Source of the DNA: Gemmatimonadales bacterium
GTDB lineage: Bacteria > Gemmatimonadota > Gemmatimonadetes > Gemmatimonadales > GWC2-71-9
Assembly (NCBI GenBank): GCA_025924275.1
Contig: JAICEH010000119.1
Span: 1-6,487 of the forward strand
Direction: 5' to 3'
DNA: 6,487 nt
Shown here: positions 1-5,090 of the stretch, piece by piece
Position numbering within the stretch: position 1 is the stretch's first letter
How the letters are laid out: each line of letters opens with the position of its first letter
The notes under the pieces: generated by a model
What the model was told of the DNA's origin: nothing
The model's database searches: none
What the model saw: the letters and a program-made list of their open reading frames with translations, nothing else
Program-made: the position numbers and the translations under genes

Positions 1-180
1 CACGGCGTGGAACAGGTCGCCCGCCACCAGGATGGCGTCGGGCCGGGCCGCGATGACGCCGTCGACCGCCACCCGGAAGGCGGCCGCGACGTCGGCCTCC
101 CGCTGGTTGATGCCGGCCGGGGTCTGCCGGTGGAACTGGCGGTAGCCGAGGTGGGCGTCGGCGAGATGGGCGATCAGCAC
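1..180 (-). CDS. Mre11/SbcD-type metallophosphoesterase, N-terminal 60 residues (runs off the left edge)
   Basis: This is the beginning of a calcineurin-like metallophosphoesterase of the Mre11/SbcD DNA-repair exonuclease class. The family uses two metal ions to cut DNA ends and works with a Rad50/SbcC ATPase. Seen directly: metal-binding motif I as LADAHLG (Asp8, His10), the stretch GYRQFHRQTPAGINQRE that is characteristic of Mre11-like members, and motif II as VAGDLFH (Gly54-Asp55, His58). The remaining phosphoesterase motifs lie outside the window. The start is a GTG at 180; no in-frame ATG, GTG or TTG lies between it and the upstream gene's stop, and no clear Shine-Dalgarno sequence precedes it. 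It follows the HerA-like gene by 71 bases on the same strand, which supports a shared role in end processing. Mre11-like versus SbcD-like cannot be settled from 60 residues. Confidence 0.85.
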   Translation of the reverse strand, partial: MLIAHLADAHLGYRQFHRQTPAGINQREADVAAAFRVAVDGVIAARPDAILVAGDLFHAV

Positions 181-251
181 GGGTGGAGAATGGGGGCGGC
201 CGTCGCGAGCGGCAAGCGCGCGTGCCGCCCTCGCCCGCTGCCCGGCCGGGT
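181..251. other. Intergenic hairpin between the HerA-like and Mre11-like genes
   Basis: This 71-base spacer holds an imperfect inverted repeat: GCGAG-CGGCA (205-214) pairs with TGCCG and CTCGC (223-227 and 230-234), with an 8-base loop and a 2-base bulge. There is no T-run on either side, so it is not a textbook intrinsic terminator. In the minus-strand transcript it would sit about 25 bases before the GTG of the phosphoesterase, where a structure could affect translation or RNA processing. Short GC-rich stems arise easily by chance at this base composition. Confidence 0.3.
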
Positions 252-2183
252 TCAGCCGTACGGGTCGCGGGAGGACCGCACCGGCGGGACGCCCCGGCGG
301 ACCGGAGCCTCGCCGCCCACCCGGCGCCCCAGGGCCGCAAGGAGGAAGGCGAGCGGGTCGTCCGGTCGGGCGCGCCGGGTGGCCGCGAGCGCGCGCCGCA
401 CGTCGTCCTCGCGGCGGCCCTCGAGGAGGGCCGCGAGCCGGTCCGCGGTCACGGCGGCGCCCAGGGCCCGGAGCTGGCGGGCCACCGCGGCGGGGAACGG
501 CAGGTCGGCCTCGGGGGGGAAGGCCGCCACCCCTTCGCGGCCGGCCAGCACCGCAGGGCGCGGGAAGCGCACGAAGACCGGGTGGGTGAAGTGGGGGTGC
601 CGGAGCATCAGCTCGCCCTTCGGCAGTGCGGCGAGCTTGGCCCGCGTGGCCGCGGAGAGGGTGCCGTAGCCCGGGGTGGCCAGCTCGTCCGGATCCATCC
701 GGCCGAACACGGAGGTCCCGGCGTTGCCCACCACACGACGCTGGACCTGGGAGCGGAACTGCTGCGCCCCGAAGAGGACCAGCCCGAGGTAGCGGCCCCG
801 CTCGGAGAGGTCGAGCAGCATCTTCCGCACGTAGGTGTCGGGCCCGTCCGCGGGCGCGTACTTGTTGAGCTCGTCCACGAACACCACCACGTGGTCCACG
901 CCGAGGTCGCGGCGCTCCAGGTGCTCCCGCAGCTTCGAGACCACGCGGGCGAACACCAGGTCCTGCGCCAGCGGGTCGAGGCCGGCCACGTCCACCACGT
1001 ACACGCCGCGGTCGTCGAACCGGCCCCAGGGCAGGTCGTTGGCCATCCCGTCGTCGGTCACCAGGCCCTTGGACCGGGTGCTGATGTTCCCCAGCCGGTT
1101 CCGCACCTTCCGGATCGTGGCGATGTGGTGCGTCCGCCAGACCTCGGCGCCCCGGCTCTGGACCTCGAGGAAGGCGAAGATCGCCTGGAAGAGCCGCTCG
1201 AGATCGGCGAAGCTCTGCACCGTGAACGGATCCTCGCCCAGCGTGATGTCGTGGAACTCCCGGCCCACCACGCGCTCCGCCAGGAAGTCGATGAACGCAT
1301 CGGTCTTCGCGTCCACGTCCTCGCGATTCAGCAGCACCTCGGCGTAGTCGAGCACCTCCCGGAGCCCCCAGACGAGCGGTTCGGTGTTCTGGGCCAGCTG
1401 GGCGTGGGTGCGGAGCGTGTTCAGGTTCACGCCGTCCGGCTTGAACGGGGCGAAGTAGCGCACGCCGTCGAACGCCCGCGGCTCGAGCCGGAGCCGCGCC
1501 CAGAGGGCGCGGTCCTCCGCCGTGAGCGTTCCCGGCTGGTCGAGGAAGCAGAGGTCCGGGCCCTTGACGTTGAAGCACACCGCGGCGATCGAGCCCTTCC
1601 GCGCGGGGAAGCGCTGGAAGATGGACGCCAGCAGGAAGAGCACGGCGCTGGTCTTGGTGGCGAGGCCGGACACGCCGGTGAAGCTGCAGTGCGCCGCCTC
1701 CGGGCCCAGCAGGAAGTCGGCGTCGAGGAAGACCGGTGCGGCGGCCGCACCCGCCCCGTAGACGCCCACCGGCACCCCGGTCCCGTCCTCGCCGGCGTAG
1801 GCATCCATCCGGAGCGCGGTGGCCACGTCCGCGTCGTCCGCAAGGCGCACCGCGCCCAGCGGTACCGGCTGCATCGGCTCTTCGGGGGTCTGGCGGAGCA
1901 CCGCGGCCGTGTAGACCCGCACTTCGGTCCGGGTGGAGGGATCGTCGCCGCCGCCGGCGGGATCGCCGTCCGCCGCCAGGACCGCGTGGAGCGGGGTCGC
2001 GAGGTCGGACCACGCAGCGCCGTCCACGACCACCCCGTACACCGTGCGGCCGGGCGCGTCCACCCGCACGATGGCGCCGATGCCCACCGGGGCGTCGAGC
2101 GCGGTCCAGAAGTGGAACTGGTGTGCGGTGGCGGGGCGGAGCTCGGTGGCCACGACGCGGCCGAGGACGGGGGAGCCGGGCAT
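252..2183 (-). CDS. HerA-like hexameric ATPase/DNA translocase with atypical P-loop
   Basis: A 643-residue ATPase of the HerA/FtsK superfamily (HAS-barrel plus DUF87-type core). HerA proteins form hexameric rings that pump DNA and feed it to the NurA nuclease during end resection. The N-terminal part (about residues 5-55) looks like the beta-rich HAS barrel. The ATPase core follows: a P-loop-like segment FTGVSGLATKTS (168-179, Lys177), a Walker B strand VVVFVDELNKYAP (432-444, Asp437-Glu438), then an SERGRYLG helix and a sensor-like FGAQQFRSQV segment (471-480). The C-terminal tail from about 580 is helical and rich in Arg and Ala. The ATG at 2183 lies 17 bases after the NurA-like stop, so the two are probably co-transcribed. 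The P-loop lacks the usual glycine before the lysine and has one extra residue after its first glycine. It may be a subfamily signature, as Walker B is intact. The fold and partner assignment is firm; the exact activity is not. Confidence 0.85.
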   Translation of the reverse strand: MPGSPVLGRVVATELRPATAHQFHFWTALDAPVGIGAIVRVDAPGRTVYGVVVDGAAWSDLATPLHAVLAADGDPAGGGDDPSTRTEVRVYTAAVLRQTPEEPMQPVPLGAVRLADDADVATALRMDAYAGEDGTGVPVGVYGAGAAAAPVFLDADFLLGPEAAHCSFTGVSGLATKTSAVLFLLASIFQRFPARKGSIAAVCFNVKGPDLCFLDQPGTLTAEDRALWARLRLEPRAFDGVRYFAPFKPDGVNLNTLRTHAQLAQNTEPLVWGLREVLDYAEVLLNREDVDAKTDAFIDFLAERVVGREFHDITLGEDPFTVQSFADLERLFQAIFAFLEVQSRGAEVWRTHHIATIRKVRNRLGNISTRSKGLVTDDGMANDLPWGRFDDRGVYVVDVAGLDPLAQDLVFARVVSKLREHLERRDLGVDHVVVFVDELNKYAPADGPDTYVRKMLLDLSERGRYLGLVLFGAQQFRSQVQRRVVGNAGTSVFGRMDPDELATPGYGTLSAATRAKLAALPKGELMLRHPHFTHPVFVRFPRPAVLAGREGVAAFPPEADLPFPAAVARQLRALGAAVTADRLAALLEGRREDDVRRALAATRRARPDDPLAFLLAALGRRVGGEAPVRRGVPPVRSSRDPYG

Positions 2184-2200
2184 GCGCGGAATCTATCGGC

Positions 2201-3115
2201 TCACGGCGCGGCGCGGAGGGCGCACTCGACCTCGTGGATGCCGTAGAGCAGGCGGTCCCAGCGGCGATCGGTGCCCGCGATCGGCGCGCGCTCGGCCAGG
2301 AGCCACCGGGAGAGCCGGTCGGCCACGGCGATGGTCGGCGCCCCCGGCGCGGCCTCCACCCGGACGAGGCCGTGGAGCAGGTCCCGTCCCTCGGCCGGCC
2401 AGAGACGAAGCCCCCACGACCACACCGGGGCCACCGCGCGCGAGGCCGGGGCGAACACCGAGGTGCGGTGTCCCGGCGGCAGCGAGAGGTAGGTGAACTG
2501 CTCGGCGCCGTCGAACGGCAGCGTGCCGTGGCTCTTCACCACGCCGAGCATCCGCGGGTCCCGCGCCCAGGCGGGACTCTCGGCCAACGATCCATCGACC
2601 ACGAGCCAGGCGTCGGACTCGGCCCGGAAGGCGTCCCCCGCCTCGCGCTCGAGTGCGCCGCGCCGCGCGTCCACCGCCGCGCGGGCGAGCTGCTGGTCCC
2701 GGACCGGGTGCCGGGGACCGTCGTCCGGCAGCCGCACCAGTTCGAGCCCTTCGGCGGTGCCCGCCGCCTCCAGCGCCTCGGGCCGGCCGACGAGGAACCG
2801 CGCCCGGCGCCGGATCCGCGTCGCAAAGCGCCCGCCGACCCGGAGGCGGGCCCCCGCAGCCACCTCGGCCCACACGATGGGCATCGTGCCGACGTACCCG
2901 ACCAGTTCCTGGCGCTGAACGCCGTCGAGGAAGCCGACCGGGCCGGGCATCGGTTCGGCGGTGCCGACCGGCCGGGTCTCGAGGGCGGTCCCCTCCACCA
3001 CCCGCCCGGGACGCACTTCCGCCGAGTCCGCCCGTCCGGCAGCCGACTCGACCTCGCCGGCCGCGGGGCGCACGCCTCGTCCGGCCAGCAGGCGGCGGAG
3101 ACGGGAGACGTCCAT
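2201..3115 (-). CDS. NurA-like nuclease (HerA partner)
   Basis: A 304-residue protein assigned to the NurA nuclease family. NurA is a metal-dependent exo/endonuclease that forms a dimer with an RNase H-like core on the HerA ring and trims the 5' strand of DNA ends. Supporting motifs: FLDGVQRQ with Asp64 (motif I), an acidic helix ALEREAGDAF (candidate metal ligand Glu156 or Glu158), WLVVDGSL with Asp174, GVVKSHG with Lys194, and a C-terminal YGIHEVE with His294, matching the conserved late histidine of NurA. Length is ordinary for the family. The first about 55 residues are low-complexity and poorly conserved in appearance. The ATG at 3115 is the only normal in-frame start in the gap upstream; no Shine-Dalgarno is visible. 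The adjacency to the HerA-like gene, only 17 bases away, is strong independent support. The motif match is by eye, so individual catalytic residues are less certain than the family. Confidence 0.78.
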   Translation of the reverse strand: MDVSRLRRLLAGRGVRPAAGEVESAAGRADSAEVRPGRVVEGTALETRPVGTAEPMPGPVGFLDGVQRQELVGYVGTMPIVWAEVAAGARLRVGGRFATRIRRRARFLVGRPEALEAAGTAEGLELVRLPDDGPRHPVRDQQLARAAVDARRGALEREAGDAFRAESDAWLVVDGSLAESPAWARDPRMLGVVKSHGTLPFDGAEQFTYLSLPPGHRTSVFAPASRAVAPVWSWGLRLWPAEGRDLLHGLVRVEAAPGAPTIAVADRLSRWLLAERAPIAGTDRRWDRLLYGIHEVECALRAAP

Positions 3116-3245
3116 CAGCGGGCTCGAGGAGGGGCGCCGGTCGAGGGGATGGAGTTCGGACCAGGGGCGGGGGGCACCAGGGACCTCGACCTCGTGGCCA
3201 GCGGGGCGTGGACTGCCGGGCCGGTGCCCTGCGCCCGGCGGCGCA
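3116..3245. other. 130-base gap between the unknown gene and the NurA-like gene
   Basis: No gene is seen here. The stretch carries most of a long inverted repeat (annotated separately) and separates the aminotransferase pair from the NurA-HerA-Mre11 set. On the minus strand no convincing -35/-10 pair or Shine-Dalgarno sequence for the NurA-like gene is visible. The NurA reading frame stays open through the gap but offers no ATG, GTG or TTG, so it is probably non-coding. Confidence 0.5.
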
Positions 3246-3263
3246 TCACACGAGGTCGAGGTC
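3182..3263 (-). repeat. 15-bp perfect inverted repeat with nested hairpin at the 3' end of the unknown gene
   Basis: GACCTCGACCTCGTG at 3182-3196 is exactly complementary to CACGAGGTCGAGGTC at 3249-3263, with a 52-base interval. A second perfect 7-bp stem is nested inside: GCCGGGC (3215-3221) with GCCCGGC (3233-3239) and an 11-base loop. The right arm is the last five sense codons (Asp-Leu-Asp-Leu-Val) of the unknown gene, immediately before its stop. The RNA would fold into a strong two-level stem at the end of that message. No T-tract follows, so it may be a Rho-independent-like structure lacking the U-run, a 3' stabilising element, or a protein-binding site. Confidence 0.6.
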
Positions 3264-3755
3264 GGGCCGCGGAGGCACCTGGGTGGCCCAGAAGCCGGCG
3301 AGCCGGTGCCGGCGGTCGACCTCGACGGCCAGGTGATCGGCGATCCGCACCACGTCCACCGCCCGCCGGGTGCCGACCCGCAGGTGGTAGGTCCGCCCGT
3401 CAGGGCTCACCGCCATCGACAGCGTGGTGTCCACCTCGACGGCGCCGCCGGGAGCACGCACCGGCCGGCTCGGCACCAGCGCCTGGCCGGGATCGGTCCC
3501 ACCCGGCGCGTCGAGGCCGGGCACCGTCTCGACCTCGGGCCAGACCGCGATGTCGAGGCCGCAGACGACTCCGCCCGCCACGTCCACCACCACGATCGAG
3601 CCCTCGTCGTCGGTGAGCTCGACCGGACCGGTGAAGCCGGTCGTGTGCGGCACGGAGAAGGCGCCGGACAGGATGTCGGTCTCCGGCTCCCAGGTCCACT
3701 TGAGGGCGGGCAGCGGGCCTGGATAGGCCGGCGCAATGCGGATCTCGAGGCTCAC
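3246..3755 (-). CDS. Conserved-looking protein of unknown function, possibly two DUF2283-like beta units
   Basis: A 169-residue soluble protein with no signal peptide or membrane segment; I do not recognise its function. It is rich in predicted beta strands. Two halves have a similar outline: residues about 20-75 contain WEPETDILSGAF, a strand IVVVDVAGGVV and GLDIAVWPE; residues about 112-160 contain YHLRVG, HLAVEVD and RLAGFWATQVP. Both resemble the DUF2283 pattern (a D-x-L strand, a valine-rich strand, a closing G-[IF] strand), but this is a weak visual match. The start is a GTG at 3755 whose bases overlap the aminotransferase stop by 4 (GTGA), which indicates translational coupling. The reading frame continues far upstream antisense-free only as a shadow of the aminotransferase, so this start is preferred. 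The last codons form one arm of a long inverted repeat. Confidence 0.72.
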   Translation of the reverse strand: MSLEIRIAPAYPGPLPALKWTWEPETDILSGAFSVPHTTGFTGPVELTDDEGSIVVVDVAGGVVCGLDIAVWPEVETVPGLDAPGGTDPGQALVPSRPVRAPGGAVEVDTTLSMAVSPDGRTYHLRVGTRRAVDVVRIADHLAVEVDRRHRLAGFWATQVPPRPDLDLV

Positions 3756-4960
3756 GACACCCGCGCGGCACGCGCCGCGCCCAGATGGGCCAGCAGCCGG
3801 TCGAGGGCGCCGTCGAGCGTCCGCTCGTCCGTGGCGTAGCTGAGCCGCACCCAACGATCGTCGCCGAACGCGGCGCCGGGGACCAGGGCGACGCCGGTCT
3901 CCTGGATCAGGCGCTGACAGAACGCCGCGCTGCCCTCCCCCATCCCCGGCACCCCGTCCACCCGGAAGAAGAAGTAGAACGCGCCGTGCGGCTCGACGAA
4001 CTCGACCCCGGGGGCCTCCGCACGGAATCGCTCGACCAGGCGGTCGCGGCGGCGCCGGAAGGCCGCGACCATCCTGGCCACCTCCTGCTCCACCCGCTCG
4101 TCGGTGTAGGCCGTGGCGGCGGCCCACTGCGCCGGGTGGTTGGCTCCGGTGGTCGTGTGGGACTGCAGCGCGGCCATCGCGCTCACGAGGTGGGGCGGCG
4201 CCCAGGCGGCGCCGATCCGCCAGCCGGTCATCGCATAGGCCTTGCTCGCGCCGGAGACCACGACCACGCGGCCGAGCAGTTCGTCCGGCAGGTCGAGGAA
4301 CGACGGGGCCGGCCCGCCGCCGAACGCGATGCGGCGGTAGATCTCGTCGGCGATCACCCAGACGTCCCGCTTCACCGCCCACTCGGCGATGGCGCGGAGT
4401 TCCGCCAAGGTGTACACCGCCCCGGTGGGGTTGCAGGGCGAGCACAGGATCAGCCCCCGCACCAGCCGGTCGTAGTTCGCCTCGAGGTCGGAGACGCCCA
4501 CCTTGAGTCCCCACTCGATGTCCCCCGGCACCAGCACCGGCTCGGCGCGGGCCAGGTGGACGATCTGCGGATACGAGACCCAGGCCGGCGCGGGGATCAG
4601 GACCTTGTCCTTCGGCCCCCAGAGGCAGAAGGCGGCGTTGAAGATCGTCTGCTTGGATCCGGAGCTGACGATGATGCGGTCCGGATCCACCGGCCGCCCG
4701 CCGGAGAGCCGGGAGAGGTTGCCCGCAATGGCGGCGCGGAGCTCCGGGATGCCGGCATTGGGCGGGTACCGGGTGAGGCCGCGCTCGATGGCCTGGATGC
4801 CGGCCTGCGCCGCGGGGGCGGGCGTGTCGAAGTCGGGTTCGCCCACGGCCAGGTCCCAGACCTCCTGGCCGGCGGCGCGGCGACGCTTCGCCTCGGCACC
4901 GATGGCGAGGGTCTCGGACGCCCTGAGGTAGGCGACGTTGAGCGAGAGGGGATCGGGCAT
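3752..4960 (-). CDS. Class I pyridoxal-phosphate aminotransferase, aspartate aminotransferase family (subgroup 1-beta/gamma type)
   Basis: A 402-residue fold-type I aminotransferase, full length for the family. It transfers an amino group between an amino acid (probably aspartate or glutamate) and a 2-oxo acid, in the cytoplasm. Diagnostic residues: AVGEPDFDTP near the N-terminus (39-47), RYPPNAGIPELR (64-75), GSKQTIFN (101-108) where Lys103 sits where Thermus-type enzymes bind the substrate's distal carboxylate, SPCNPTG with Asn177, IADEIY with Asp205 and Tyr208, SGASKAYAMTGWR with the Schiff-base Lys240, and VRLSYA with Arg372 for the alpha-carboxylate. All key residues are present, so it should be active. 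The ATG at 4960 is preceded by GGGGAG 12 bases upstream; an ATG at 4990 would add ten residues before the family's conserved start. Members of this subgroup sometimes also act on prephenate, which cannot be judged here. Confidence 0.95.
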   Translation of the reverse strand: MPDPLSLNVAYLRASETLAIGAEAKRRRAAGQEVWDLAVGEPDFDTPAPAAQAGIQAIERGLTRYPPNAGIPELRAAIAGNLSRLSGGRPVDPDRIIVSSGSKQTIFNAAFCLWGPKDKVLIPAPAWVSYPQIVHLARAEPVLVPGDIEWGLKVGVSDLEANYDRLVRGLILCSPCNPTGAVYTLAELRAIAEWAVKRDVWVIADEIYRRIAFGGGPAPSFLDLPDELLGRVVVVSGASKAYAMTGWRIGAAWAPPHLVSAMAALQSHTTTGANHPAQWAAATAYTDERVEQEVARMVAAFRRRRDRLVERFRAEAPGVEFVEPHGAFYFFFRVDGVPGMGEGSAAFCQRLIQETGVALVPGAAFGDDRWVRLSYATDERTLDGALDRLLAHLGAARAARVS

Positions 4961-5005
4961 CGGCGGCGAAAGCTCCCCGGCCCCCCGCATGAAGTCAACC
5001 GCCGG

Positions 5006-5035
5006 TGGACGAGCCCGCCCGGAGCGGTGTAGCTT
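5006..5035 (+). promoter_or_regulatory. Weak candidate sigma-70 promoter for the pseudo-helicase gene
   Basis: TGGACG (5006-5011) and TAGCTT (5030-5035) are separated by 18 bases. The first matches four of six -35 consensus bases, and the second has the three most important -10 bases. Transcription would begin near 5042, giving a leader of about 50 bases before the GTG. The match is weak and untested. Confidence 0.25.
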
Positions 5036-5079
5036 CTCCCGCGGCCGCCTCCCGCGGCTCCGCGTGGGCTTTGACAATC

Positions 5080-5084
5080 GAGGG
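5080..5084 (+). promoter_or_regulatory. Ribosome binding site that decides the GTG start at 5091
   Basis: GAGGG lies 6 bases before the GTG at 5091. The next in-frame start, an ATG at 5109, has no such sequence in front of it. The GTG also keeps the phenylalanine-led N-terminal segment (GFVEMQLAAPL) that lines up with the start of DEAD-box proteins. Confidence 0.6.
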
Positions 5085-5090
5085 TGTCCC

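Larger units (their letters stand above)
4961..5090. promoter_or_regulatory. Divergent intergenic region between the aminotransferase and the pseudo-helicase
   Basis: This 130-base region must supply expression signals in both directions. Visible items: GGGGAG on the minus strand (4978-4973) as a ribosome site for the aminotransferase; a 10-base direct repeat CTCCCGCGGC at 5036-5045 and 5049-5058, 13 bases apart, each with a CCGCGG palindrome; and a GAGGG ribosome site on the plus strand at 5080-5084. No minus-strand promoter stands out. The repeat could be an operator, but it is short and GC-rich. Confidence 0.45.

Noticed and set aside
183..2246. A 687-codon open frame on the plus strand opposite the HerA-like gene
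   Set aside because: Its product is rich in His, Arg, Glu and Gly with no recognisable motif, and it mirrors the codon structure of the well-supported HerA-like gene. Long antisense frames are expected at this GC content.
1..3115. Interpretation of the HerA/NurA/Mre11 set as a dedicated anti-phage island
   Set aside because: No defence-specific partner (Sir2, DUF4297, TIR), integrase, or composition shift is visible, and the metabolic neighbour and Mre11-like member fit DNA repair better.
1736..3616. A 626-codon plus-strand open frame spanning three minus-strand genes
   Set aside because: It is low-complexity Arg/Pro/Gly sequence that runs antisense through the ends of unrelated genes and the intergenic hairpin; no domain is visible.
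5071..5076. A perfect TTGACA -35 box upstream of the plus-strand gene
   Set aside because: A -10 box at the usual spacing would fall at about 5094 inside the coding region, where the sequence (TCGGGT) does not resemble one.
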